Origin: Atherix ibis
Taxonomy: Eukaryota > Arthropoda > Insecta > Diptera > Athericidae
DNA: 64,000 nucleotides
Assembly (NCBI GenBank): GCA_958298945.1
Contig: CATQJD010000001.1
Span: 1,982,273-2,046,272 of the forward strand
Direction of reading: 5' to 3'
Below, in pieces: positions 42,528 to 53,916 of the stretch (positions are counted from its first letter, which is position 1; every line of letters begins with the position of its first letter). The position numbers and the translations under genes were made by a program. Under the pieces are notes generated by a model that saw only the letters and a program-made list of their open reading frames with translations, ran no database searches and was not told where the DNA came from.

Positions 42528-43970
42528 TGCGCATCCGTTACCGCGTTCTGTATAAATGTAGTAATATCTTGGACTGTATTCTATATTTTTTACTTGATCC
42601 TTAAACTTATTTGTAGAATGATTTGTTAGTCTACTTTTTGTCGAGAAACATCCCAATCTACTTCTCCATTTATGAGTTTTGGAGGAATAAATTTAGAAAA
42701 TCGATAGCAATTAAGTACTAAAAGAACGGGGCTATTTTTGACGAAAGTGGAGTTGTTTTAAAACAATCCAAGGTATCCGGAAGTGTTGAGGTAGATATAA
42801 GCTAATAAGTAGGAGAAGAAGGAGCTTTAACTTATAATGGAGTATGGAAAGCATTTCATGTAAAATCCTTCCTCGAAGATTTAACACACGCCAACCCCAT
42901 TGAGGTTATTTTGTATTGTAATCTTGTCCTGCCAGAAAAGATCCTGTCAGCTCCTGAAAGAAGGAAGAAATTTTTTGAAAAAATAAGGTTTTGTTAGGAG
43001 GGTAATATATAGAAGCTATATTGAGTAGTGAAGGAGAACAATTTAGAGTCAACAAGGGTGATAGTTTATGAATGTAAATTATGGGCTAGTGAATTTAATA
43101 ACGAGAACAATTTAGAGTCAACAGTCAGTGATAGTTTATGAATGTAAATTATGGGCTAGTGAATTTAATAAGGATGGTAGTTCCAACATATGCTGGGTTG
43201 TCAGGGTGGCTAGTCTTATAAACTGTATAATCTCGTACGTAAAAGTAAGACTTCGTTGTAACATGTATTTCGTTAATAAGTGCTGTATCTACACATTTGC
43301 TATATAGCAGTACATCCAGTTTTTGTCTATGTGAAGTCAGTCCATTAGCATTCCAAAGGAGCATGGGCAGGGATTAACCAGTTCGGAACAACATTTATTT
43401 ATTACTTCAAGTAAAGAGATAACATTTGTTAGGCCAGTTAGCAATGGCGTTAGGAGTGTTGTTAATTATTATACAATTTGATTGGTTAGTGCTGAGAGAA
43501 ATATGGTTAAGTCTTTTATAGGGTAACGGAAGGGCGAATAAAAACATTATTTATTGTGTGCTGCCATTGCTATTATAGTTCCTGCTGCTGCCACCGCCAT
43601 TGGTGTCGAAATTGATGTAGATGGATTTTGTTGTTGTGGAGGTTGTTGTTGTAGCTGTTGTTATTGTTGCCATTGTTGTTGTTACTTATTATATTATTTT
43701 GGTTGTTTATGTTTCTCTTGAAAATGGAAATATCTATCGGTAACTGTAGAGAAAGAGAAGTTTTCAAGTATATTGGGATTGTGGCTAATAGTTTTCACTG
43801 GTCTCTCTGGTGTTATTTTCTTCTTTAGCTCATTGTATGTAGTGCATCCCTTGTGATTCTCGGCATGATTATCATCGCAATGAGCACAGTTGGCCCTGAT
43901 TTATTTTGTTTTCCGTCATACATTTAGGTGAGCATACGTCATACATTTAGGTGAGAGCCAGTAATATGTA
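42528..43970 (-). pseudogene. LINE ORF1 tail and endonuclease relic
   Basis: From 43970 down: a zinc-knuckle block CAHCDDNHAENHKGCTTYNE (jockey ORF1 third knuckle), an asparagine-rich tail from GTT/TTG triplets (43573-43720), then the endonuclease start LLWNANGLTSHRQKLDVLLY, LINEIHVTTKSYFYVRDYTV (43149-43364), and more degenerate endonuclease to 42600. A 75-bp tandem duplication (43027-43170) and a shorter one near 43915-43960 disrupt it. Confidence 0.7.
43027..43170. repeat. Local tandem duplication, about 75-bp unit
   Basis: gagaacaatttagagtcaac through gggctagtgaatttaata occurs twice in succession (about 43027 and 43102) with very few differences. Confidence 0.9.
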
Positions 43971-44284
43971 TAATTAGTTGACATCATTCTTTAGCAAATC
44001 GTTTCTTCATATCTTATTTACTAAGCCAAAAATGTATTGATTACATACGATGCCATTTTGTTCTTCAAATTTTTAGATTTGTATATGTTTGACAAATTCA
44101 ATAATCGATTTACGACTCTAACTGTATCTTACAAATGCCGATAATATTTCCATCAGGTGATTTTGCATGTCGCGCAAAGTTTTATATAAATCTATTATAC
44201 AAATTCGTTTGTAAGAAAAGTCATGTTTTAAGAAGTTTATTTATTTATATAAAGAATAAAGATCATAATGATATTTTGCCCATT

Positions 44285-44960
44285 TTACTTGATAACCTGT
44301 TGCCCTCTTTTAGCAAGCTTCATGATTCGTCGTTCATAGAAGCATCTTCCTTTAGCGGTAAGGAACTGAATAATGCGCTGATTTACAGCCGAGTATGGTG
44401 GATATCGCAACATATCCCATCGAAGCTCCAATATGTTTGGATGGGTAATCGAACGTGAATATGGTCTTGCGTTATCGCAATGGAGCACAACTACTTCACT
44501 ATTAACGAGATCCGGACATTTTTGGGTGATGGATTCGTTCGAACTATGTAATTGTCGACAGTATACTTCTGAATTAACTATTTAGTTCCTTGATAGAAGC
44601 TCAAAAAATACAACAACTTTAAAATCTCACCACACTGAGAGCATAACGTCTGATGAATGTCCACTTTCGATGTCGTTTGAGGAGGATCAACACTACGGAA
44701 CCAAGATCATTTGCATACCGCAGTATTATAAGTAATCCACTTCTTAGCAACTGTTATTAATTGCTGCAAAAAACGATCGTTTTCTTCATGCTTAATGAGC
44801 ACGTCGGAGATGTTTATGCATGCCTTCAAGTGAACTTCCTTGAGTGCATGAGGAACTGAAATAACTAGCTTGTCTATGTATGAAAAGATAATTCGAGCAG
44901 ATGTATTCTTGTGGATTGGTTCCACCAAAAAACTAAACAAATAATATAACACCAGATACA
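44285..44960 (-). pseudogene. Mariner D transposase relic
   Basis: Minus-strand blocks in order: NTSARIIFSYIDKLVISVPH, ALKEVHLKACINISDVLIKH, DRFLQQLITVAKKWITY (TGDEKWI expected, so the first catalytic Asp is lost), PPQTTSKVDIHQ, LHCDNARPYSRSITHPNILE (second Asp kept) and WDMLRYPPYS. About 20 residues carrying the third Asp are then missing, followed by the C-terminus RRIMKLAKRGQQVIK. No terminal repeats were found. It belongs to a fourth mariner type in this window. Confidence 0.75.
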
Positions 44961-45432
44961 GATGCAGACTCGATGTTTCACTTTTTTTTATTAGATTTTC
45001 AGATAAAATCTAATTAGATGAAGATAATGTGATGCCGGAGATATTTCCAGAATTTTTTTTCAAAGAAAATCACACCTCTGACACCATGTTACAAAGAAAA
45101 AAGAATGATACCTTTTATTGACATTATTATAACTTTTAAGATTTACATTCTACATAACCCATGTAACAATATTCTTTGTTCTTAGGAGTCCATGTACAGA
45201 AAATAAATATGGGAATTTAAAGAAGACTCTTCTCTCGCGCCATTCTTGTTGTTAGAAACGGAAATTGGAACAACTGCTTCGAATTAATGAGATGGGAGAT
45301 AGAAGCATTTCAGCATACTACATATATATGAAAATCTTTATAGGCTTCTTCCAATTCATTAACTCATCTTTATTAAAGACACTGTGTATTATAAAATTAC
45401 CAGAAGTAATTAAAGTAGCAGTTGCGACATTA
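44961..45432. other. No recognisable feature
   Basis: Mixed AT-rich sequence between mariner D and a minisatellite. Confidence 0.4.
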
Positions 45433-45602
45433 GGTAAATAGGATATTATGGAACTTTTCAGTATGGCAGATAAAGTTCGAATAATTTTCAGTATGGCAGG
45501 TAAATAGGATATTACGGAACTTTTCAGTATGGCAGATAAAGTTTGAAAACTTTTCAGTATGGCAGGTAAATAGGATAGTATGGAACTTTTCAGTATGGCG
45601 GA
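45433..45602. repeat. 66-bp minisatellite with 33-bp half-units
   Basis: ggtaaataggata starts at 45433, 45499 and 45565, giving a 66-bp period and about 2.6 copies. Within each unit ttttcagtatggca occurs twice about 33 bp apart. The period is a multiple of three, so frames stay open across it (repeating AILKSS and SYLPAILK on the minus strand). That is a by-product rather than evidence of a gene. Confidence 0.9.
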
Positions 45603-45777
45603 CAATTGCCTTGCATGGCAACAACCTCCATCTATTCGATTTAATCAATTAATCGTATTAATTTAATTATAAAATTAGGTTTAGAAGTTAAATTTTTTAA
45701 GAAGACGTTGCCGGCTCACAGAAATAGAGGTTAGGAAGAAATGCTAACATACACAATCAGTTTCATCCACCTATGTT

Positions 45778-45862
45778 ATGGGTGTTGTAAAAGAACGGTT
45801 GGACAAGGCGGTTATTTTTCCTGGGTGTTGTAAGAGAACGGTTGGACAAGGGGGTTAAATGA
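45778..45862. repeat. Tandem duplication upstream of the RTE LINE
   Basis: gggtgttgtaa, a or g, agaacggttggacaagg and ggtta occur twice in tandem (about 45779 and 45824). Confidence 0.8.
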
Positions 45863-46169
45863 ATCAAGGACTGATTTCAGCTAGTTCTGTCCATTCAACT
45901 AAATTCCTTTTCCTCACCTCCACGTGGTGTCCAACGGTAACGTGAGCAACTCACGCGAAAGATTGCGTAACCAACCCCAATGGTGTAGTTAGGGTCACGG
46001 CTAACGGGGAAGGGATTTGGTCCTCCTAAAGGGGGTAGTTTCAGCTAGACAAGCCGTACCGCTCAGGAAACTGAGAAAAGCAAAAGTCAAGAGAACTTTA
46101 CATAGGCCTCGGATAACAGATGGATTTACTGGTTTACGACAATCGGAAAGGAAACGGATTAATGATTTG

Positions 46170-46830
46170 AAATAAGGTCAATGGAACGTGAGAACTTTAT
46201 TACATGCTGGTAAAATGCATGAAATTGCAAAAGAAGCGCTGAATTACTCTTAAGATATAGTAGCTATGCAAGAGATCAGATGGAAAAATAGCGGAGTAAT
46301 CAAAAAGCGTGATTATACGTTTTACTATAGTTGGTGTGAGAACCTATCAAGACAAAGACGAACCGGTTTCATAGTAATGAAAAAGATGCAAAATAGTATA
46401 CTGGGTTTCACGCCAATAAATGACAGAGTAAGGGTAATTAGAATAAAAGGTAAATTTAATAATATTAAATAATATGAACATATGCACCAACTGAGGATTC
46501 TGAAGAAACAGTAAAAGATGCTTTTTATGAGAAACTTGAAGATGTATGTAACAATATAAACAGATATGATACAATAATAGTACTTGGTGATTTAAATAGT
46601 TAAATAGGAAAAGAAGATTTTACAAAACAAATGTCCGGACAAAAATCACTACATGATAACACCTCACCCAACGGAATTCGTCTATGCAATTAAGCTGCAA
46701 GTACATCTCTGTATATAGTAAGTACTCATTTTTAATACAAAAATATACATAAGGGTTCATGGGAAATGCCTGGAAGTAATGTAGTTAATTAAATAGACCA
46801 TGTACTAGTTTCCAAGAGATGGATCTCATC
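46170..46830 (+). pseudogene. RTE-type endonuclease domain
   Basis: WNVRTLLHAGKMHEIAKEAL, then DIVAMQEIRWKNSGVIKKRD (catalytic Glu), YTFYYSWCENLSRQRRTGFI, PINDRVRVIRIKGKFNNIK, PTEDSEETVKDAFYEKLEDV, DTIIVLGDLNS, a SPNGIRLCN block and IDHVLVSKRW. This is the pattern of RTE (CFDP2-like) endonucleases. It has at least five in-frame stops or shifts. Confidence 0.8.
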
Positions 46831-46834
46831 AATA

Positions 46835-48694
46835 ATGGATGTGCGAACACTGACATCGCCAAATAGTGATATTGATCATTTCCTGGTCAGGGCCGTACTC
46901 AGGCAAAGAATTTCAAAAGTAGCAAAACAGAGAGGTGTAAGAAGAATGACTTATGATACAGAAAAGCTGAAAAATGAAAATACATCTGTTTTGTATAAAA
47001 ATAATATGGACAACACCTTGAGAACATTGCAAATATCCGAAAATGTAGATGATGAATGGAAGAATCTTAAAGAAGCACTTTTGACATCCATTACTGAAAC
47101 AGTTGGTAGAAGACGTTTTGAGAGAAATCAAGAATGTTTTTACGAAGCATGTGCAGAAGCTATTAGAATTAAGAATGAAGCAAGAAAAAAGATGTTGCAA
47201 AGAAATACACGTAGAAATCAACAAGAGTACAAAGAAAAAAGAAAAATAGCATCACAATTATGTAAAAGTAAAAAGCGCTCAGCAGTGAAAAAAAGAGTTG
47301 AAAATATTAATACAGATTATGAAAATAGGGACGTAAGAAAATTTTATAAAAAAATAAAACAAGGAAAATCAGGATTTCAGCCAAGACTGGTAAACTGTAA
47401 AGATAAAGACGGAAATATACTATCTGAAAGAAATGATATAATTAATAGATGGAAAAACTATTTTAGGGAACTTTTAAATCCTGAAAACTAATTCCAATTA
47501 ATCCTGAATAATTGAAACACATAAAAACGAAAATGAATTTTTACAGCCATCATACGATAAAATGATAAATGCTATTAAAAATTTTAAAAAAAATAAAACT
47601 CCAGGAGAAGATTCAATAAGTGCGGAGTTCTTAAAAATGGAAGTGATTATTTTTACAATAGACTTCATAATCATATTTGTAAAATATGGGATGAAAAAAT
47701 GCCTGAAAATTGGAATTTGGGACTTATTATTCCCATACATTAGAAAGGTGACAAACTAAATTGTGAGAACTACCCGGGAATAATGTTGCTAAATACGGCA
47801 TATAAAATACTTGCAAGCATTATATCAGAATTGTTAGTATCATATGCTGAAAATATACGTGTATTATCAGATTATCAGTGCGGATTTAGACCAAGACGAT
47901 CGACTATTGATCAAGCTTTTTGGTTAAAACAAAGTATGGAAAAAGCATATGAATTCAATCTGGATCTACACATGTGTTCTAAAGACTTCAAACAGGCTTT
48001 TGATAGCATAAAAAGAAGCGAATTAGCAAGAATTTTTGATGAGATTGGTATCTCTAGTAAATTAATAAGATTGATATTAATGACGCTCAAGAAAACACTA
48101 ACTAAAGTTGTTATGCAATACAAGATGAAGTTTCAACATCTTTCGAAATATCTGCAGGTGTAAAACAAGGGGATGTCCTATCTCCTAAAATTGTTAATCT
48201 ATTTTTGCACTCTGCAATTAAATATCTACACAGAAGTGGTAATATTTTAAACAGAATGTTTATTAATAGATCGTGTGAAAGAATTGGTCTGCAAATTAAT
48301 GAAACAAAGACAAAATATTTAAAACTATCAAGATCAAATGCTAGAAGAAACTTGCAACCAGTGAAAATCGGAGAATATATTATAGAAAGCGTCAGCTGTT
48401 TCAGCTATTTGGGTATACAGGTGAACAACCAAAACAGAGTTAATCGATGGGGAGGGCATAAGTCGATTCATAAAAAGTATGCCACAGGAAAGAGCTCAAA
48501 AATCTATTTTTAATGCGATACCAACAAACACAAGATATAGAGAACGTCCTAGACAAAGATGGCTAGATAGTGTTGAACAAGACCTAAGAATTATTGTAGT
48601 TCGAAATTGGAAATCAGCAGCACAAGATAGACACCGTCGGAAACAGATTGTAAAGGAGGTCAAGGCCACCCCGGGCTGTAGCACTAAAAGATGA
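46835..48694 (+). pseudogene. RTE-type linker and reverse transcriptase
   Basis: The longest frame (46835-47491, 218 codons) starts in the endonuclease tail (TLTSPNSDIDHFLVRAVL) and runs through the linker (NIDTDYENRDVRKFYKKI-like, LVNCKDKDGNILSE, IINRWKNYFRELLNPEN). RT: KNFKKNKTPGEDSISAEFLK, LLNTAYKILASIISELL, YQCGFRPRRSTIDQAFWLKQ, MCSKDFKQAFDSIKRSELAR (motif A) and GVKQGDVLSPKIVNLFLH (motif B). The YVDD region is missing through an internal deletion, and RIGLQINETKTKYLKLSRS and CFSYLGIQVNNQNR follow. The C-terminus 48479-48694 reads RERPRQRWLDSVEQDLRI and AQDRHRRKQIVKEVKATPG. Confidence 0.85.
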
Positions 48695-48710
48695 TGATGT
48701 TGTAAAGGAA

Positions 48711-49399
48711 CGGGGACGGTATTTAAATATACATTTTTATTTATATATTTTCATTTGCATTTATGATAAATAAGAAACTATACAACCTGAATATTAATTA
48801 GAAATATTGGAATTAAACTGATATTATCCTCTATTTGAATAAAAATTATTTGATTTAGGTATACATTATCTTCAATTTATTTTGAAGTTTTGGTAAATCG
48901 ATAGCTTCTGGGGGGAAATATTTTTGCTGAAAACTTTCTTGTGAAAGGTAACAAAATTAATAAAGAATATCTCGTTTTAATTTAATTGAAATTAAAATTG
49001 TCAAACACAAACTGGTTTTAGAATTTGATATTTATTGTATTTTGATAAATATACAATATATGTGTATATATATTTTTGACGTAACATTTAAGAAACAAAT
49101 CAAGCATTTTCTTAAAATTCTTTAGGAGATAATAAAAACAATTAAAAAATTATTATGGTCTATAATGTTATCAATTATTATTCTCACCTTTGTTTTCAAA
49201 TTTTCGCCTATGTGTAATAGTACGCAGCAGTATTTGAATTGATAATAAGTAGAAAAAATAGAATGATTCTTTGTAAAATGATTTCCTAGTAATAATCTGT
49301 TAGAGATTGGCCGCTACCGATGGTGGCAAGTTGGTTCGAATCCTTTATTTGTAGACCCATTTACAGTTTTGGTGGACTTCCGTTAAAATTTTCGTTTAA
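48711..49399. other. No gene; contains a possible poly(A) signal for the next exon
   Basis: AT-rich. On the minus strand an AATAAA hexamer (49344-49349) lies about 50 nt beyond the stop codon of the exon at 49400. Confidence 0.45.
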
Positions 49400-49615
49400 T
49401 TAGCAAATTGTCTTTTCCAAACTTTCGACATCTTCAAAAATTGCTGACTGATAACCGTTTCGATCATTAAAATCATGCAGACGTCGTAGATGCGTCACTA
49501 TTAATGTGTGTAAACGTTGTAGATCACACGCCCAATCCAAATTTTGACCAAGCTTATGAAGAAGGTCTGTCATAAATGGTGCCACGTGTTGGAAATAGGC
49601 TTTTGTTAAATTACC
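49400..49615 (-). CDS. Isolated 3'-terminal exon of an unrecognised gene
   Basis: On the minus strand a splice acceptor (ttgctttatag) is followed by an open frame starting GNLTKAYFQHVAPFMTDLLH, continuing KLGQNLDWACDLQRLHTLIV and THLRRLHDFNDRNGYQSAIF, and ending DVESLEKTIC and TAA at 49400-49402. Balanced amino-acid usage, a clean acceptor and an AATAAA 50 nt past the stop all suggest a genuine terminal coding exon. I do not recognise the protein; it looks helical and cytosolic, with no signal peptide or membrane segment. No matching upstream exon is obvious up to 53 kb. It lies on the same strand as, and 3' of, the PI3K subunit, so either PI3K is nested in one of its introns or this is a stranded fragment. 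Confidence 0.5.
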   Translation of the reverse strand, partial: GNLTKAYFQHVAPFMTDLLHKLGQNLDWACDLQRLHTLIVTHLRRLHDFNDRNGYQSAIFEDVESLEKTIC

Positions 49616-50156
49616 CTATAAAGCAAACGGTTATTGCCTCTCTTGCACGAATGCATAAATTTTCGAAAATCGAACGTAAAGATATTAGTTTTTCCTTTAC
49701 TTACTATAATTTGTTTATGAGTAAAGAACTTTATATTTCTTTAAAATGAAACACGCATACACCGACTGAGAAAATTCTCTAAGTGTGAATACAATTTAAA
49801 GCTCAATCAATAAAATAAGATTTTCTTTTAAAAACCCGAATTAAAAAATTTGGTTAAAAAATTCTATTTGTTTTGTTTTAATCACACCACATTGGCCACA
49901 TATCAAAAATAAACACATAATTTCCCCAATATTGAAGAAAAAAAATATTGTTTCTCACTTATGCACATATTTTTCCTATCTAGTATTTTAACACTATAAA
50001 AACAAATTTTATTGCAATCTTTTTTTTATATTTAAATGATACCGTAAATTTGATGGAATAGTATATATTTTCAATGTAAAATTATATATATTTTTTTAAC
50101 CGAAAACTTAAAACTGTTCGATTGAAAGAAATAATTTAAAAAAAATATATAAGTAC
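49616..50156. other. No recognisable feature
   Basis: AT-rich. One GTAAGTA-like donor on the minus strand near 49710-49720 has no convincing coding sequence before it. Confidence 0.4.
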
Positions 50157-50470
50157 TCATCCGTTTATCTCCATGAATCGTCCAGCACCGAATGCCATCC
50201 ATGGTTGCCTCGTACTGTCATTACGCCGACCCACTCGTTTGCATTCGTACGTACGATCGTATCTTCTGATCGTACGGTCGGTTTTACAGTTTATTCGACG
50301 AAGCGTCATCGGCTCATGGCATATTCTAGTAGTAGTGCTACCCGAGGTAATAACCTGGATAGATTCCATACATGGCCTTGGTGATTTGCGCACCACCTAT
50401 TTGGTAACGATCAAACAATCAATACCATCGATAAATCTAACATAACACGTAATAGATCTAGATGTCGCTC
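50157..50470. repeat. Dispersed repeat shared with 5390-5680
   Basis: Blocks ccgaatgccat, ttctagtagtagtgctaccc, tagattccatacatggcctt, ggtgattt, gatcaaacaatcaatacca and taacacgtaatag match the copy at 5.4 kb in order. It also contains a local inverted pair, cgtacgatcgta and tgatcgtacggt. It is more GC-balanced than its surroundings. Confidence 0.55.
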
Positions 50471-50587
50471 GGTAGGTCGCACCAATATGTACACCCTGTT
50501 AGACGGAACGGTACTCTGGTACTTCTCTACATGTGCTACGATGCCAGCAACAAACCGTAAGCTGGTTGACGCAGCGGTTAACTATTG

Positions 50588-50646
50588 TCAGCAGACGCAT
50601 CGAATAGTGAGTCCACTGGCCAGCAGACACATCGAATAGTGAGTCC
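50588..50646. repeat. Short tandem duplication, 33-bp period
   Basis: cagcagac, g or a, catcgaatagtgagtccac occurs twice within 60 bp, in GC-balanced sequence that probably belongs to the repeat starting at 50157. Confidence 0.85.
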
Positions 50647-51238
50647 ACCCTACTTATCAAATGTGGTCTCAAGCCTATCTAGCATTATCTTCTCAAATCC
50701 CGTACTCATTTATTGTACAAAAACGTTTACTTCTCTAACTGTCCTTTCCATAAGCTCTTAAAAAACATAATATCCACCCGTCTATACAAAAGAAATTCAT
50801 CTTCCATTTCGTTAATGATCTCTTATCTTAAAAGAAATCCCTCCATCATCACCCTAAATTTCCAAATTTCCTTCGTTAATCCTAAATGGAGACCATGTTT
50901 TACAGAACAGTTCAGTGTATTTATCCCTGGACAGGTACAAAAATGTCTATATTGGTCCGTCCTTCTACAGGAAACTTTTCCTAGTGCAGTTGAATGGACT
51001 TATGAGTAGTTGGTTTTTCACGGAAGTTTTTCTTTATTTTCTCCGTATTTCATCTGATTGAAATAGTAGATATAAAATTTGTTTACAGGTTTTATTTATT
51101 TTTTCCTAATCTACAAGAATAAAGAAATTAATTAGCTGTGAAGTGAACTGTTTAAGCAAAATATTATTAAAACATCGAAAAAGTTAGAATTTAAAGTGAA
51201 ATGAAAATGCAGATCACGTTTATTCGACTTTGTCGGGA
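50647..51238. other. No recognisable feature
   Basis: A 98-codon plus frame at 50713-51009 has no recognisable motif and is probably chance or decayed. Confidence 0.35.
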
Positions 51239-51780
51239 CAAAAGCCAACCTATCTTCTACACACTTTAGGCGAATTCGACTGGACTAATTTTGCTACTGC
51301 TACTGTTGTGCAGCTGTCATCATCTACAGTACCTCTAACAAAACAGTAGGATTGTAGAAGTAGTAGCACTTCTCCCCTTAGGGTAAGGGGATTGTAGTTT
51401 CCGAACTAACTATAGATGGCTTAGCGGGTTCGTTGGTTATGTTGAAGTGTCATATTTTTGTTTTTATTGTTTATGTGTGCGTAAACTCAGTTTTTATTGT
51501 TTATGTGTGAATAAACTCAGTATTGTTGGTGACTATTGTGAGATTGTATTTTACTGCTGTCAGTGATATGTTAATTTTATTGAGAGTCTACTGGTAAGTA
51601 CTGCGCTGTAGCAAAATTAGTCCAATCGAATTCGCCTTTTATCAACAAGTTCTGAGTTTTTAGGTAGGAACATAACTGAACACAAAGCCTGAAACTGAAA
51701 ACTGCATCCAGTCGCCCTGTCAAAATTTTAAAAACCTCTGTCTTATGGGAATGGCGCAAAAATTCCACAATTTCATTGCC
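51239..51780. repeat. Rearranged repeat block with an inverted pair and a tandem pair
   Basis: ggcgaattcgactggactaa through ttgctac (51270-51298) occurs inverted, with one mismatch, at 51608-51636. Between them ttattgtttatgtgtg and taaactcagt are tandemly duplicated (about 51459 and 51492). It looks like LTR or retroelement end material, but I cannot assign a family. Confidence 0.6.
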
Positions 51781-52119
51781 GAATTAGATTTTGTTTTACT
51801 TCCAAGTACTGCCATACATTTCAGTATTTTTTTTTATGGTAAGATTTTTGTTGGACAGTTGAAATTAAAATATAAATAAGATAAGTGAATAAATTATTTG
51901 CAGTTTCATTCAAAAATTGAATGAAACATCATTTATAAATTATTAATTATATTGCAACTGTATTTGATTGGTTAATTCTTACGAATTTCGTATATTTTTT
52001 TACAGTATTTGCAGTTCATTTTCCAGTTTTAGTCGAAATTGTATTCCTACCATTTCCCCTGCGCTCGCCTGACTGTGCCGACTGCCTACGTGATTCAATC
52101 GTTAGCTTGACGAACCGTC
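51781..52119. other. No recognisable feature
   Basis: AT-rich sequence apart from the start of the duplication below. Confidence 0.35.
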
Positions 52120-52350
52120 TACCGAATTTCGAAATTTTCCACCAGTATTGCTGCCAAAACTGTCTGAAATAGCCATGCACCGTCTGAAATAAATAGCCAT
52201 ACACCCTTTCCTTTCGGATTCACTTATTTTAATTTCTTAAACGACGAAACGTCAGCCGAATTTCGAAATTTTATACGAGTATTGCTGCCAGGACCGTCTG
52301 AAATAGACATGCACCCTTTCCTTTCGGATTCACTTATTTTAATTTCTTTC
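52120..52350. repeat. Local tandem duplication, about 125-bp unit
   Basis: gaatttcgaaattt, agtattgctgcca, ccgtctgaaata, catgcacc, ctttcctttcggattcactt and attttaatttctt occur twice in order (about 52123 and 52256). The first copy has a further small internal duplication of cgtctgaaataga-ccatgcac. Confidence 0.85.
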
Positions 52351-53468
52351 AGATATATATAGAAGAAAATAGACACTCCAGTCAATGTTAACTCTATTTA
52401 TTATAGACTTTATTTATTTTATGACTAAGTTGTTTGTTAACACCTACATTTTATTGATTATATATTTTATATACATATATACATATATAGATGTGTATAT
52501 AATATGTATATATTTACCTTATATTTGTTTTCAATATTAGTTTTTTTTCATTTAAAACTAAATTGATTTAATAATTATTTATTCTCCTTTTCACAAACGA
52601 TAGCTCTACTTCAACAGTTATTACAACAATTTATTCCCAAATATACTTTTTTAATATCTTTAACCCGGTACGCCCACCATTTTCTTAAAAATTAATAAAA
52701 CTTATATAATCAATCTTTCACAAGTCCGTTTTTTTACTTTTGATTCAACACAAAATTTAAAACCAATAAAACAGAACAAAATCCGTATGCAAGCAACATG
52801 CAGATATGCTATAATTAACAATTGGGCATGCAAATAATAAAATAAATAAAGCAAACTTCAATTTAATTTTCTAATAATAAATATATACAATATATATATA
52901 TTGATTAATATACATATTAATAAAAGTTGATTATTATACACACAAGTATGTAAATATTATACATACTTTTATGTAAATATAAATATATATATATATAAGT
53001 AAATGTATATATATATTCTCTATTATTGTTTGTAATTTTCATGTTTATCATAATCCATTTTTATTGATTTTTTTTGTAATTCATTTATTTGTTTTCCAAA
53101 CATACATATTTTAGTATCATAATTATTGTAATTATTATTATTTATTTTATTTTTTAATATAAGCTCTTATTTTCACAGATGTGTTGAAAATAATTTGTTA
53201 ATAATATACCATTATAATTCCCAACTGAATATGGTCATATCAAAAATAACAAAACAAACGATATTTTATGTTATTATCGATTTTCTTTTCTGTATGTATT
53301 TTTTTTCAATATATTTTATATTTTATATTGTATTGATTTTTGTTGTATTTTTTATATATTTTAAATTAATTTTTACTTTATTTTTTAAATTTTTGTTGTC
53401 AAAAGCTAACGATTTAATCATATTTTTTGCTGCAGGTACTGTTGTTGCTGCTATTTTGCTTGTTGTTG
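52351..53468. other. AT-rich region probably including the PI3K 3' UTR
   Basis: No genes. A minus-strand AATAAA at 53377-53382, about 90 nt past the PI3K stop codon, is one of several candidate poly(A) signals. TA-rich microsatellite-like stretches lie near 52470 and 52980. Confidence 0.4.
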
Positions 53469-53916
53469 TTATTGTGGCTGTTGTTGGTGCTGCTGTTGCG
53501 TGATTTTTGAAAGTATTGGATATTTAAGAGTTGTTGTTAGTGAGTCATTATGCTCCTCCAACGAATTATTTGCATAATGTAACACTAAACTTTTAAGGGA
53601 TTCATAAATATTATAGGGCTCAGCAAAACCAAATCCACGCTCTGTTTGATATATAATACAATGATTCATTGCATTTTTGCAAACTATCGACAGTGCATAA
53701 TGTCCAGCAGACCGTGGCCGTATTAAAAATGTACCAGACGCTTTACCAGCTAGTAATTTTTCAGCGTCGACACGTGTGCAATCTTGTAAAAGCCATTTCG
53801 ATGGATCATTATGTGTCATTTCCATATCCATTTTGTATTTATCCTTCCACGCATCATAGCCCATTTCGATCAATTGTTTTATACCCTCTTCTTTAATTCC
53901 ATGTTGTAGAAGACGA
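53469..53916 (-). CDS. PI3K regulatory subunit, last coding exon (C-terminal SH2)
   Basis: This exon encodes the end of the inter-SH2 helix and the C-terminal SH2 domain of a p85-type regulatory subunit. The subunit holds the p110 catalytic subunit inactive in the cytosol until its SH2 domains bind phosphotyrosine (YxxM) sites on activated receptors or adaptors. The acceptor at 53917-53918 gives a phase that fits the donor of the previous exon. Sequence: DRLLQHGIKEEGIKQLI, then WLLQDCTRVDAEKLLAGK, then TFLIRPRSAGHYALSIVCKN with the phosphotyrosine-binding Arg of the FLVR motif intact, then HCIIYQTERGFGFAEPYNIY. After the domain comes a glutamine-rich tail (TQQQHQQQPQ) and TAA at 53469. No stops or shifts. 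Confidence 0.95.

Larger units (their letters stand above)
39960..43970 (-). mobile_element. Jockey-clade LINE, split by mariner C
   Basis: A minus-strand LINE of the same family as 37116-38890, as shown by matching RT tails (40000-40200 against 37310-37620) and endonuclease text. ORF1 tail, endonuclease and RT remnants lie in order from 43970 to 39960. A mariner occupies 41356-42525. Removing it joins the endonuclease to RT linker. Confidence 0.8.
45890..48710 (+). mobile_element. RTE-type LINE, decayed
   Basis: A GC-balanced 5' region (45890-46170) is followed by APE endonuclease and reverse transcriptase frames in one ORF order, ending with the conserved WLDSVEQDLRIIVVRNW tail. The 3' end is a short (atg)n tract at about 48692-48702, as is usual for RTE-type elements. 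It is broken by many stops and frameshifts. Confidence 0.8.

Noticed and set aside
43573..43767. Asn-rich frame as a possible host poly-N protein
   Set aside because: It lies between LINE ORF1 zinc-knuckle and endonuclease sequence on the same strand, so it is the decayed low-complexity tail of ORF1.
49325..49350. ggttcgaatcc, a T-loop-like string
   Set aside because: No anticodon or D arm at the right distance on either strand; a chance match.
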